A stretch of DNA of 64,000 nucleotides, taken from assembly GCA_031178005.1 (NCBI GenBank), contig JAPSJV010000004.1, forward strand, positions 62,001 through 126,000, given 5' to 3'. The notes below the pieces were generated by a model. It did not search any database and was not told the DNA's origin. It was given only the letters and a program-made list of their open reading frames with translations. The translations under genes and the position numbers were made by a program. The DNA is from Pseudarthrobacter sp. GTDB lineage: Bacteria > Actinomycetota > Actinomycetes > Actinomycetales > Micrococcaceae. Within the stretch, counting starts at the first letter, position 1. The number at the start of each line of letters is the position of its first letter. Shown here one piece after another: positions 36,386 through 45,174 of the stretch.

Positions 36386-36891
36386 TGACGGAAGCGTTGG
36401 GCCGTCCTACTGCATTGGCTCCAGGCTCTTGTTGGCCGCCGATGGAAGAGCACGGCCTTGCCACTGCGGTGCCGACGATTGTTTTGACACGCGCAGCAGT
36501 CTCTGGGGCATCCGCCGGGAAGGTGAACGCATGGGGCGGCAACCCAATGCCGCCCTGGATGCTGATTCTGACCTCATTGCCGACGCCGCATGGCACCCGG
36601 GGATGGGCATGGCGAAAACAGCCAAGGTCCTGGGTCCCGAGCAGGTGGTGGTTGCGTTCGCCCCCGAGGCCAATGTTGGAGGATTTGCCGATCTCAGCAG
36701 GGATGCTTTCCAGGGCCAATATCGGCATTCCAACACTCCGCCTCCGTTGTTGATCAACACCGTTGTGGATCACGGGGCCGTGGCCAGGGGCGCTGCTTGC
36801 TCGGTTCTGGCAAGCTTGTTCTCGGCACGACAATTACAACCCGATGCCGAGTCGGCGTAAAAGGACTACGCCGTTTCGGTGCCCGGCAACC
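36386..36891. other. 506-bp stretch without a recognisable gene
   Basis: Several 100-170 aa ORFs cross it on both strands, but none resembles a family I know and none has a convincing start. The plus frame with HPGMGMAKTAKVLGPEQVVV and the minus frame with MPILALESIPAEIGKSSNIG are the most protein-like. It may hold one or more decayed genes. Confidence 0.4.
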
Positions 36892-37920
36892 ATGAAAGAC
36901 AGGAAATTGGACAGCTGCTGTACCCCTAACGCGGGTTCCTCCCGGTCGGATGGCAAGCCCGTCCTGAACCTGCTCGCGGTTCCCGCGGCGCTCCATTCCC
37001 CTCATGCCGAGCCCTCCGGGTCCGCAACGGCCGGTCCCAGCCTTCCGTCCGACGTCGAAATCCCCGCTGGGACCTTCGCCATGGGTGACCCTTTCAATGA
37101 GGGTTACGACGGCGATGGCGAGTCGCCGGTGCACGAAGTGCGGATCTCCGCATTCCGGATCAGCGCCACCACGGTCACCAACCAGGAGTTCGCCGCGTTT
37201 GTGGACGCCACCGGGTACCGGACAGAGTCCGAAACCTACGGAACATCGGCCGTGTTCCACCTGGCGGTCCAAGCAGACCAGCGCGATATCCTCAACCGCG
37301 TCAACGATGTCCCGTGGTGGCTCAACGTTCGCGGAGCCGGTTGGGCACACCCCGCCGGGCCTCTTTCGCACTGGTCGGACATCCCGGACCACCCTGTCAC
37401 CCACGTCTCCCACAACGATGCCCTGGCATACTGCGCCTGGGCCGGACGCCGGCTGCCCACGGAGGCCGAATGGGAATATGCCGCCCGTGGCGGCCAAGCA
37501 GGGCAGCGGTATCCGTGGGGCGACGATCTGCACAACGAGGACGCTGCCGGCCCCGCCGAACGCCACAGATGCAACATCTGGCAGGGCGAATTCCCGGCCC
37601 GCAACGATGTTGAAGACGGCTACCTCACCACCGCGCCCGCAGTGTCATTCAGTCCCAACGGCTACGGGCTCTACCAAACCAGCGGAAACGTGTGGGAATG
37701 GTGCAGCGACTGGTTCCTGCCCAAGTACTACAAGACGTGCCTGGGCGCCGGAACCGTGGAGGATCCGCAGGGGCCCACCATCGGGCGCGGGCGGGTGATG
37801 CGCGGTGGCTCCTATCTCTGCCACGACTCATACTGCAACCGGTACCGCCTGGCAGCGCGGAGCTCCAACACCCCCGATTCGGCCAGCGGCAACCTGGGCT
37901 TCAGGACGGTAGCGCTCTAG
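36892..37920 (+). CDS. Formylglycine-generating enzyme (sulfatase activator)
   Basis: Copper-dependent oxidase that converts the sulfatase Cys to formylglycine. The FGE-sulfatase domain starts IPAGTFAMGDPFNEGYDGDG and runs to the end, very like the Streptomyces coelicolor enzyme. The paired active-site cysteines are in RGGSYLCHDSYCNRYR, and GNVWEWCSDWF and LPTEAEWEYAARGG are further landmarks. I start at the ATG at 36892 (MKDRKLDSCCTPN), 342 aa; an upstream ATG at 36844 is possible. The SCCTP stretch near the start is common in actinobacterial members. The only sulfatase in the window is at 6863, 28 kb away. Confidence 0.95.
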   Translation: MKDRKLDSCCTPNAGSSRSDGKPVLNLLAVPAALHSPHAEPSGSATAGPSLPSDVEIPAGTFAMGDPFNEGYDGDGESPVHEVRISAFRISATTVTNQEFAAFVDATGYRTESETYGTSAVFHLAVQADQRDILNRVNDVPWWLNVRGAGWAHPAGPLSHWSDIPDHPVTHVSHNDALAYCAWAGRRLPTEAEWEYAARGGQAGQRYPWGDDLHNEDAAGPAERHRCNIWQGEFPARNDVEDGYLTTAPAVSFSPNGYGLYQTSGNVWEWCSDWFLPKYYKTCLGAGTVEDPQGPTIGRGRVMRGGSYLCHDSYCNRYRLAARSSNTPDSASGNLGFRTVAL

Positions 37921-37934
37921 GTCCTGGTCCCGGC

Positions 37935-39368
37935 CTACAGGCCGTCGGTGTCTTGTCCGGGTGGCAGGATGTTGTGGTTGCGGCTGAAGAGGTTGCCGGG
38001 ATCGTACTGCCGCTTCAGGTCAATAAGCCGCTGGTACTTGTCCTGCCCGTAGGTTTGGCGCGCTGCCTCCGGGTCCTGCCGGGTTTCGCCGCCCAGGAAG
38101 TTCAGGTACTCGCCCTGTTCGGAGAACGGCTGCATGCTAGCGTGCGCCTCGCGGGCGAACGCGGTCAGGCGCACGTCATCCTCGGCGTCAGCCCAGAACC
38201 CGTAGATGTTCAGCAGGTAGCGTGAGGCCCGGCTGGGGTAGGCCGTTGCCTCCTCGGCCGTCCTGCCAAAGGCCCCCTCCAGGTGGTGGACGTCTATTCC
38301 CGTGCCGCGCCATTGCACCCGGGACGCGAAGCCCGCGAGGACGTCGATGACTTGCTCATCCAGGCGGGAAAAGGAGACGTTCTTCCAATACCCGCGCGCT
38401 CCCGTGGGAAACAGGCTGTCCATGGCGCTCTGCCACTCAGGCCAGGCAACCGGGCCAACCTCTTCCTGGTCCGGGGGAGCGTGGTGCCGCAGTTGGTTGA
38501 TGAGGTCCAAACCGGGCTGGTGGTCGGCGCCCGCCCAGGCGCAGCCGATGATCAGCCACGGCGCCTCACCCATCTCAAACTCCGGTGGAAGGACCAGGAT
38601 GCTGAGGATCGGGTTCATCTGGTCAGGCAGGTCCCGGGTCCACTTCTCATACCCGGCCAGTGCCTGTTTCCAGTGCTCGGGGAGGTAGAAGAGATTTGCG
38701 CCCAGGACGGGGTGGGGGAGCGGGCGTGCCCGGAAGGTGAAAGAAGATACGACGCCGAAATTTCCGCCGCCGCCGCGGAGGCCCCAGAACAGTTTCGGGT
38801 TCTCTTCCTCGCTGGCCCGCAGGTGCCCGCCGTCGGCCGTGACGACTTCAGCTGAGACCAGGTTGTCCAGCGTCAGTCCGTTGCTCCGGGTCAGCCAGCC
38901 CACGCCGCCGCCCAGGGTCAGTCCGGCCACCCCGGTGGCACTGATGACGCCCAGGGGAACGGCCAGCCCGTGTTCGGCGGTGGCCCTGTCGACGTCGGCA
39001 AGCGTTGCGCCGGGTTCCACGGTTACCAGGAGGGTGTCCGGGTCCACGGTGACACCGCGCAGCGCGCTCAGGTCCAGTACCAGCCCGCCTTCCACGCTGC
39101 CGTGGCCGGCCACATTGTGCCCTCCGCCGCGGACGGCCAGCACCAGACCGGTGTCCGCTGCCGCGCTCAGGACGGGATCGATGTCGGCCACCGAGCCCGC
39201 GCGCGCGATGGCCCGGGGATGCAGGTCATGCATGCCGTTCCAAATTCGCCGGGCTTCGTCATAACCGGTGTCACCCGGTTCCAGCAGGCTTCCGGACAGC
39301 TGTTTCCGCAGGCGGTCCAGCTTCTGGGTGAGCTGTTCTTTTGAAACGCCGTCTTCCGAAATATCCAT
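37935..39368 (-). CDS. BBE-like FAD-binding oxidoreductase
   Basis: 477-aa oxidase of the berberine-bridge type. FAD is likely linked to His84 in LAVRGGGHNVAGHGSV; LGGGVGWLTRSNGLTLDNLV continues the FAD site. The C-terminal BBE tail has RQYDPGNLFSRNHNILPPG. Full length. It ends 14 bp from the FGE stop, tail to tail. It is only distantly like the oxidase at 20288. Substrate unknown. Confidence 0.9.
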   Translation of the reverse strand: MDISEDGVSKEQLTQKLDRLRKQLSGSLLEPGDTGYDEARRIWNGMHDLHPRAIARAGSVADIDPVLSAAADTGLVLAVRGGGHNVAGHGSVEGGLVLDLSALRGVTVDPDTLLVTVEPGATLADVDRATAEHGLAVPLGVISATGVAGLTLGGGVGWLTRSNGLTLDNLVSAEVVTADGGHLRASEEENPKLFWGLRGGGGNFGVVSSFTFRARPLPHPVLGANLFYLPEHWKQALAGYEKWTRDLPDQMNPILSILVLPPEFEMGEAPWLIIGCAWAGADHQPGLDLINQLRHHAPPDQEEVGPVAWPEWQSAMDSLFPTGARGYWKNVSFSRLDEQVIDVLAGFASRVQWRGTGIDVHHLEGAFGRTAEEATAYPSRASRYLLNIYGFWADAEDDVRLTAFAREAHASMQPFSEQGEYLNFLGGETRQDPEAARQTYGQDKYQRLIDLKRQYDPGNLFSRNHNILPPGQDTDGL

Positions 39369-39535
39369 CGATCCAGTCCTCGCCAGTCAGGGGTGGCGGG
39401 ACGTTGTGGGCCCACCGGTTTCACTGTTGTCGACAACGCGAAAAGGGGCACTGCTGGCAGCGGCAATCCAAGTATCTGGCCGCGCCACCCGGCGGTCAAG
39501 AGGCTGCGCTGAGCGGCCGGCGGCGGCAGCGTGCC

Positions 39536-40540
39536 CTACTCCGCGACCGCCGTCGGCACCGCTTCACCGGTGCGGGCAGCAGGGGTGCTGCGACGGCGCC
39601 AGTACGCGGCCAGGACGGCCCCGGAAACGTTGTGCCAGACGGAGAAGATGGCACCCGGGAGTGCTGCTTCCGGCGTCAGGTACTGGCGGGCCAGGCCTGC
39701 CGCGAGGCCGGAGTTCTGCATGCCAACCTCAACCGCCGTGGTGCGGCGCGACGGGATCGGCAGGCGGAACAGCCGGGCGGCGGTGTAGCCGAGGGCGTAG
39801 CCCAGCCCGTTGTGCAGGATGACTGCTGCCAAAACCAGCAGGCCGGCGGAGAAGATGGCCTTGGCGCTTCCGGCCACTACCGCAACCACCACAATGGTGA
39901 TGGCCACGACGGAGACCCAGGGCAGGGCGGGAAGGGCCTTGGTCACCAGGCCGGGCAGGAACGTCCGGATCACCAGGCCCAGGAGCACGGGGAACAGCAC
40001 AATCTGGACGATGGACCAGGCCATGGAACCGGCGTCCACCGGCATGTACTGGCCGGCCAGCCACAGTGCCAGCAGCGGGGTGAACAGCGGGGCGAGGAGC
40101 GTGGAGACGGTGGTCATCGACACGGACAGGGCAACGTCGCCCCGGGCCAGGTAGGACACCACGTTGGACGCGGTTCCGCCCGGGCAGCAGCCCACCAGGA
40201 TCACACCGGCGGCCAGTGCGGGCGGGAGTCCCAGCATGGCAGCGATCAGCCAGCCCAGGAGCGGCATGATGGCGTACTGCGCCACCACGCCGATCACCAC
40301 CGGAACTGGCCGCTTGGCAATGACGGCGAAGTCCGGCGCCGTGAGCGTCAGCCCCATGCCGAACATGATGACGCCCAGGAGCGGATTGATCCACGGAGCC
40401 AGCCCGGTGAAGCTGGTGGGCGTGGCAAGCGCAATGGCGCCACCGGCCAGGATCAACAGGGGAAACAGGGTGACGGCGACGCGGGCGCTGCGTTCTTCGG
40501 CGGCGGAGGCCGTCGCGGGAGAACCGGATGAAGAAGTCAT
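39536..40540 (-). CDS. Bile acid:sodium symporter family (BASS) transporter
   Basis: 334-aa membrane protein with about ten helices. The family core GVILVGCCPGGTASNVVSYL, then ARGDVALSVSMTTVST, forms the crossed sodium-binding region. In bacteria the family carries organic anions such as pantoate, pyruvate or sulfonates with sodium. Single gene; the start codon at 40540 faces a 419-bp non-coding region. Confidence 0.9.
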   Translation of the reverse strand: MTSSSGSPATASAAEERSARVAVTLFPLLILAGGAIALATPTSFTGLAPWINPLLGVIMFGMGLTLTAPDFAVIAKRPVPVVIGVVAQYAIMPLLGWLIAAMLGLPPALAAGVILVGCCPGGTASNVVSYLARGDVALSVSMTTVSTLLAPLFTPLLALWLAGQYMPVDAGSMAWSIVQIVLFPVLLGLVIRTFLPGLVTKALPALPWVSVVAITIVVVAVVAGSAKAIFSAGLLVLAAVILHNGLGYALGYTAARLFRLPIPSRRTTAVEVGMQNSGLAAGLARQYLTPEAALPGAIFSVWHNVSGAVLAAYWRRRSTPAARTGEAVPTAVAE

Positions 40541-40959
40541 ACTTACCGGACTATCACATTGCGTGCCACGTTCCGGAGTTACGTCGGGTTGATGACGCGG
40601 GGAAGAGCGTTCGACGGCGGGTGGCTGGGCTTAGTGCAGGCGCTGCGGTTCGGCTTGAGTCAACGCTCTTGGAGGGGGGCATCGAGTAAGAATCCATGCT
40701 CACCAGGGGGAACGGGTGCGGCAATGGCTGAGGCGGGTGCACGATTGTTCGGGCCACCCACTCCGCACGCCATTCTTTAGGGACCGGCCCGGCCACTTCG
40801 GTCAGGTCCCTCCCGGAGGGTCTTGACCGGTTGCCGGTTGTAAGAGTGCGACGCGCCGTAAGCAGCGATTGAAGCGTTTACGCGCGAATCGCGTGCGATA
40901 CTAAAGTTCGCAGTCCTCGCCGAATTCGCGGCTCCGGACGCGGATTCAGGAGGTCCATG
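40541..40959. other. Intergenic region with repeat and hairpin before the accessory island
   Basis: No gene is supported. It holds the 53-bp repeat (40610-40662) and a dyad at 40800-40828 (GGTCA...TGACC around CCCTCCCGGAGGG). The AT-richer stretch ending GCGATACTAAAG before the island's first gene may contain its promoter. AGGAGG at 40948 serves the first gene. Confidence 0.5.
40610..40662. repeat. 53-bp direct repeat, left copy flanking the island
   Basis: Begins TTCGACGGCGGGTGGCTGGG. It aligns without gaps to 43235-43287 at 43 of 53 bases. The right copy abuts and includes the stop codon of the VOC gene; this copy is free-standing. Confidence 0.75.
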
Positions 40960-41652
40960 ATGATTTCAGACTCACCCGCCGACGCGCTCGGCGCTCACGC
41001 ATCCGGGATTCGCGAACTGCTCGTCCAGGTCGTGCGATCCAGGCACGGTCGGTCAGCAGATGCTCACGAGGCCTCGGGGTCACGATATGCGATGGGATTT
41101 GGCAGCCAGTGGCGTGATTTGCTGGATGACACCCACGATGAGGTGACAAAGCACGGTTTCCAGTCGCATAAGCTCGCTCCCGGTGGACATAAGGTCCCGG
41201 TCGTCAATGGTTGCTTGCTGTACGTCTGGCGCGTTCCGGACAACCCGGATGCGGTCAGCAACTTCGCGGCGAGCCCGACGCGTCTGGCTGGCTTCCTCGC
41301 AACGCCGCCACAGGCGATGCTGTTCGAGCCCACGTTCAGCAAGACGAGCGAACCGGTTGAGGATGCCCCTGACACGGCCGAGATTGCTAGCATGCTTGGG
41401 GCGCTTCACGACACCATGCCGCTCGTACTCGTCATGGTCTGGTCGACTCCTCGACAGCTGCAGTCCATTGAGTGGGCTGTTGCCGTGCTGGATGACGCTG
41501 GCAAAGTCCAATTGCGCGGGCAGGAGTGCATCTGGGAACCGGAACTCGTCGATGCCGCTGTCGTATCTGATGTCGAGTCTTTCGACAGTGGTATCCCCGT
41601 AACTCCAACCGTCGAACTGCAGAAGCAGGAGGAGACGCGGCCGGATGCGTGA
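40960..41652 (+). CDS. Unrecognised protein paired with XRE-ImmA/IrrE gene
   Basis: A 230-aa soluble protein I do not recognise. Two ATGs lie side by side at 40957 and 40960; spacing from AGGAGG favours the second. Visible parts: FGSQWRDLLDDTHDEVTKHG, then VPVVNGCLLYVWRVPDNPDA, then ALHDTMPLVLVMVWSTPRQL. No signal peptide or membrane helix. It overlaps the next gene by 8 nt, so they are co-translated. Partners of XRE-ImmA/IrrE genes are often toxins or proteolysis targets. Codon use is more mixed than in flanking genes. Confidence 0.8.
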   Translation: MISDSPADALGAHASGIRELLVQVVRSRHGRSADAHEASGSRYAMGFGSQWRDLLDDTHDEVTKHGFQSHKLAPGGHKVPVVNGCLLYVWRVPDNPDAVSNFAASPTRLAGFLATPPQAMLFEPTFSKTSEPVEDAPDTAEIASMLGALHDTMPLVLVMVWSTPRQLQSIEWAVAVLDDAGKVQLRGQECIWEPELVDAAVVSDVESFDSGIPVTPTVELQKQEETRPDA

Positions 41653-42766
41653 TAACAGCCCGAGCCTGTTCGACCTGCTGGGGTCTGGACAGGCTCACGG
41701 CCGGTTCGAGCCTGCACGACTCACCCAGGCCCGCGTCCGTAGCTCTCTGACTAAGACCGAGCTGGCCGCCGAGGTGGGCGTATCTCCTGCCGCCATCGGC
41801 CAGTACGAGGCCGGTGTAAACTCGCCCCGGGCCGACGTGCTCGAGCGTTTGGCCAGGGTCCTGGACGTCCGCCCGGGCTTCTTCGGCGTTGGACGTCCTC
41901 TCGCTCGCATCGACACCGTGAACGCTCATTTTCGGAGTCTCAGGTCGGCGCGGGTAAGCGACCGCCAAAAAGCGCTGGCCACTGCGACTCTCGTGTGGGA
42001 GCTGACGTTCGCCCTTGAGCGGTTCGTCAAGCTCCCTGAGACCAACCTCCCCAAGGTTGGAGCGGACAGCTCGCCCGCCGATGCTGCGGCCCTCTTGCGC
42101 AGGCATTGGAGCTTGCCCGACGGCCCGATTAAGCACCTGGTTGCCACAGCAGAGTCCCACGGCGTCGTCGTCGCCGTGCGACCGCTCGCCGAGATCGAGG
42201 CCGTGGACGCCTTCTCCGTCGTCATCGTCGATCGTCCGATCATCATCACCTCCCCACGCCGGACTGAGAATGTGTTCAAGCACCGGTTTTCGATCGCGCA
42301 CGAGATCGGCCACTTGCTCCTTCACGTCGACTCTGGAGAGCATAGTGCGGCTATAGAGAAGGAAGCAGACGAATTCGCCGCCGCATTCCTTACCCCAGCC
42401 GCGTCAATGGAAACAGCCCTCCCGAACCGGCTCGACCTGGCAGCGTTGCACCGGATTGGCCGAACCTGGGGCGTCTCGCCTACGTCCCTTGTCCGCCGGA
42501 TGGTGGAACGTGGCCGCACCACTGAGTCGTCGGCGCGCCGGGCATACCAGCGTCTGTCGACGGTATACGACGACAAGGCCGACCCAACCAACGCGTACCC
42601 GGGCGAGGTGCCCACCCTGCTGAGGAAAGCCGCGGAGCTTGCCGGCGATCATGGTGCACCGGTGTCCGTGCTCGCCGAGGCGCTGAAGATCAGCGCCTGG
42701 CAGGTCCGTGATCTGCTGGGCGAAGTTGATCTGCGCCCAGTACTCCGTCTCGTCGGCAGCGAGTGA
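41645..42766 (+). CDS. XRE regulator fused to ImmA/IrrE metallopeptidase
   Basis: A 373-aa two-domain protein. The N-terminal XRE helix-turn-helix is at about residues 30-80 (SSLTKTELAAEVGVSPAAIG, QYEAGVNSPRADVLERLARV). The central ImmA/IrrE (DUF955) zinc peptidase has HEIGH at 219-223 and the third ligand region IEKEADEFAAAFLTPA. A C-terminal helical extension follows, ending SAWQVRDLLGEVDLRP. Relatives cleave or bind repressors in phage, ICE and toxin-antitoxin systems. Its 8-nt overlap with the upstream orphan argues for a two-gene unit. Confidence 0.92.
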   Translation: MRDNSPSLFDLLGSGQAHGRFEPARLTQARVRSSLTKTELAAEVGVSPAAIGQYEAGVNSPRADVLERLARVLDVRPGFFGVGRPLARIDTVNAHFRSLRSARVSDRQKALATATLVWELTFALERFVKLPETNLPKVGADSSPADAAALLRRHWSLPDGPIKHLVATAESHGVVVAVRPLAEIEAVDAFSVVIVDRPIIITSPRRTENVFKHRFSIAHEIGHLLLHVDSGEHSAAIEKEADEFAAAFLTPAASMETALPNRLDLAALHRIGRTWGVSPTSLVRRMVERGRTTESSARRAYQRLSTVYDDKADPTNAYPGEVPTLLRKAAELAGDHGAPVSVLAEALKISAWQVRDLLGEVDLRPVLRLVGSE

Positions 42767-42811
42767 AGACTTCGCTCCGACCAGGACGGCGGCAAGTAGC
42801 AGCATTCCTGG

Positions 42812-43219
42812 GTGCGCCGCTCATCGTTGACCAAACAGATGGAACCTGACCGATGGCTGATGTCGCCCCTCGCGCTCAACCTTGCTCATCTCGGCCCCCC
42901 GTGGAACCTCAACCTCGGTCGCCTCGCTGGGCTAACCGTGCTCCCGGTTTCCTGGCCCGAGCACGCTTTTCCGAGTTCGGCGAACGGCCCCTGTCCATCC
43001 TCGACCGTCGAGAAAGCCGACCTCGCCGTCGCTCTCTTTCACGATCGACTGGGGACGCCGACTGGCGAGGCCGAGTCAAGGACGGCTGAGGAGATCAAGG
43101 TGCTCGTCGACGCTAGGAAGTCTGTGGCCGTTCTGGTGAACGCAGGACCGCGCACACCTCTTAGTGGGCGGGCTTTGAACGAGCGGCAGCGACATCAGAT
43201 CCAATCGTCTGAAAAATGA
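42812..43219 (+). pseudogene. Fragment of a DUF4062/TIR-like defence protein
   Basis: The track ORF (135 aa) has a recognisable middle, KADLAVALFHDRLGTPTGEA, then ESRTAEEIKVLVDARKSVAV. This resembles the RLGTPTGEAESGTAEEI signature of DUF4062-like nucleotide-binding proteins found in defence contexts. The N-terminal 30 residues look unlike the family, and the C-terminus is cut at RQRHQIQSSEK. I read it as a remnant without full function. It sits just behind the ImmA/IrrE gene and just before the right island repeat. Confidence 0.5.
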
Positions 43220-43234
43220 CTTTCCGTGCCAAAG

Positions 43235-43287
43235 TACGACGGCGGATGGCTGGGCTTGATGCGGGCCCTGCGGTTCCGCGTCGGTCA
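43235..43287. repeat. 53-bp direct repeat, right copy flanking the island
   Basis: Begins TACGACGGCGGATGGCTGGG and ends at the TCA that is the VOC gene's stop on the minus strand. 81% identical to the left copy, with no gaps. Confidence 0.75.
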
Positions 43288-43716
43288 CCCGAAAGCGACC
43301 GCGCCGTCGTCGTCGATGCGCCAGCCCGGGTTGTGGGCGATTTCCCAGATGATGCCGTTGGGGTCCTTGACGTGGCCGTGGAAGATCCCGCCGAACGCGC
43401 CGGCCTGTGCGGGTTTCAGGACAGTGCCGCCGGCCGCTGCCAGCTGCTCGATGGTGCTGGCCACTTCCTCCGGGCTGCCCACGTTGTGCGAGAGGGTCAC
43501 GCCGCTCACGCCCCTAACTGCCTCGGAGCTGTTGAGGTCCTGCTGGAACTTCGCGGCGTCGAACAGGCCAAGGACCGTCCCGGGCGCCACCTGGTAGAAG
43601 ATGATCTCGCCCGGGACGTCCATCAGCGGGGTCCAGCCCAGCCCGGCGGTGTAGAAGTCGCGGGCCTTGTCCAGGTCCGCCGTGGCAATGGTCATGAAAT
43701 GTACTTGCTGGTCCAT
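43285..43716 (-). CDS. VOC-family (glyoxalase/bleomycin-resistance fold) protein
   Basis: 143-aa metalloenzyme-fold protein. Two beta-alpha-beta-beta-beta modules start [20 protein letters not shown] and [20 protein letters not shown]. The C-terminal [18 protein letters not shown] is the usual second metal region. Length is normal. Function may be a dioxygenase, isomerase or binding protein; not assignable. Confidence 0.88.
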   Translation of the reverse strand: MDQQVHFMTIATADLDKARDFYTAGLGWTPLMDVPGEIIFYQVAPGTVLGLFDAAKFQQDLNSSEAVRGVSGVTLSHNVGSPEEVASTIEQLAAAGGTVLKPAQAGAFGGIFHGHVKDPNGIIWEIAHNPGWRIDDDGAVAFG

Positions 43717-43748
43717 AGGGGAATGGTATCGGGCATCGCCGAGGGAGG

Positions 43749-44414
43749 TCAGTCCCGCCTGGCGGCCCCCTCGAACACCAGTTTCACGGCCGCCCGCACC
43801 CGGGCCCGCGTGGCATCGCGCCCAGCGGACCCGGAAGGACCGGAAACACCGGACCCACCTGACGGCGCCCGCACCACCAGCTGGTAGTAATACATGCCGT
43901 TGATCAGGTCGATCATGGCCTCCACATCCACGTCCGCGGAGATTTCACCCGTGGCCATGCCGCGCCGGATCTCAGCTGCGATCGGTCCACGCCGCCCGGA
44001 TACGTGCCGCTCCCAGGACAGCGCCCGGAGCTTCTCGTTCTCCAGGCCCAGGGCAACCCGCTTCTTGATCAGCGCGCCTACCCGGCCGTCCACCACAACC
44101 GAAGCCTGTTCATACGCGGCCAGGATGGTGTCCAGGCAGCTTCCCGCGGGGGTGATCTCCACCCCGCTGCGCACGCTGTCCAACGCGGCGGCCAGCAGTT
44201 CGTCGCGGCTGGCCCAGCGGCGGTAGATGGCCGCCCGGCTCACCCCACAGCGCTCGGTGATGGCGGAGATGGTGACGTCCCGGGTGTCGCGCTCCAGGAG
44301 CAGGTCCACGGTGGCGGCCAGGACCGAGGACTCCAGGGTGGCATCCCGCGGCCGGCCCGGAGTCCGGAGGGCAGGGGCTTCGGGGGCCAGCGTGTCGGCC
44401 AGCGACTCAGGCAT
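43749..44414 (-). CDS. TetR-family regulator of the phn-like operon
   Basis: 221 aa. The N-terminal part has [20 protein letters not shown], then the helix-turn-helix [20 protein letters not shown]. The C-terminal domain is of the TetR_C_11-like kind. It overlaps the phosphatase stop by 8 nt and is the last gene of the phnDCE-phosphatase unit, so it is probably autoregulated with it. A palindrome upstream of phnD is its best candidate site. Confidence 0.92.
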   Translation of the reverse strand: MPESLADTLAPEAPALRTPGRPRDATLESSVLAATVDLLLERDTRDVTISAITERCGVSRAAIYRRWASRDELLAAALDSVRSGVEITPAGSCLDTILAAYEQASVVVDGRVGALIKKRVALGLENEKLRALSWERHVSGRRGPIAAEIRRGMATGEISADVDVEAMIDLINGMYYYQLVVRAPSGGSGVSGPSGSAGRDATRARVRAAVKLVFEGAARRD

Positions 44415-45165
44415 CGGCCACCAGCTTCCGGCGCAGCTGGTCGATCACGGCGTCGCCCAGTCCTGCCCGCACCACCGGTTCGTGGACGCTGCCGTGCCGC
44501 TCAACCAGGATCCGCTGCATCTCATCCATCGACGCTGCCTCGGCGCCCATCATGGCACCCAGCCGCGCTCCGTCGGCCGGGGTTACGCCGGGCAGCAGCC
44601 CGCCCATGATCGCCTGCAGCCGCGGGAACAACTGCGGCAAGCGGGCGGCGGTGGCGGCGTAGTCGGCGGAGATGGTTTCGGTCGACGCACCCAGGGCGGA
44701 AAGCACGACGGCGGCAAACACGCCCGTGCGGTCCTTGCCGGCGGCGCAGTGGAACACTGTGGCGCCCTCGCTGAAGGCCACCACGGTCAGGCCCAGCGCG
44801 AGCTGGCGGGCCTGCGTTTCCACCAGGCCCGCGTACCAGGCGCCCACCTGCTGGGCCGTGCTGGTGGCGGACATAAGCTCCCGGCTGATGTCTTCCGGCA
44901 TGGAGACGGAAGCGGTCAGCGCCAGGTGGTGGTAGTTGACGCCGGGCAGGGTCAGCGGCCCGCGGCCCGTGAAGAGTGCCTCCTCAGGTGAGCGGAGGTC
45001 GATCACTGAGGTCACGCCGTCGTCCACCATCTGGCGGGCAAACTCAAGCGGGAGGACGGACACGTCGTCGCTGCGCAGCAGCACGCCGTTGCGGGTGACG
45101 CCGCCGGCGACGGGCAGGCCGCCCAGGTCGCGGAGGTTCACGGGGGCAAGATCAAGCGTTTCCAA
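44407..45165 (-). CDS. Tyrosine-phosphatase-like phosphoester hydrolase
   Basis: 252-aa protein of the bacterial tyrosine/lipid phosphatase group (PtpB-like). The P-loop is VFHCAAGKDRTGVF, containing Cys-x5-Arg-Thr. The N-terminus has NLRDLGGLPVAGGVTRNGVL, the usual opening of this family. It acts in the cytoplasm. Its place directly after phnE suggests it removes phosphate from an imported phosphoester rather than from protein; that is inference. Confidence 0.9.
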   Translation of the reverse strand: METLDLAPVNLRDLGGLPVAGGVTRNGVLLRSDDVSVLPLEFARQMVDDGVTSVIDLRSPEEALFTGRGPLTLPGVNYHHLALTASVSMPEDISRELMSATSTAQQVGAWYAGLVETQARQLALGLTVVAFSEGATVFHCAAGKDRTGVFAAVVLSALGASTETISADYAATAARLPQLFPRLQAIMGGLLPGVTPADGARLGAMMGAEAASMDEMQRILVERHGSVHEPVVRAGLGDAVIDQLRRKLVADA

Positions 45166-45174
45166 GGAGGGGTC

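Noticed and set aside
40554-40796. 80-aa minus-strand ORF upstream of the BASS transporter
   Set aside because: Crosses the 53-bp repeat, no ribosome site and no family resemblance.
42853-43089. 78-aa plus-strand ORF
   Set aside because: Shadow of the DUF4062-like fragment in another frame.
43235-43287. Integrase attachment sites att of a prophage
   Set aside because: No integrase, tRNA target or phage gene is present and the repeats are only 81% identical; the motif occurs elsewhere in the window.
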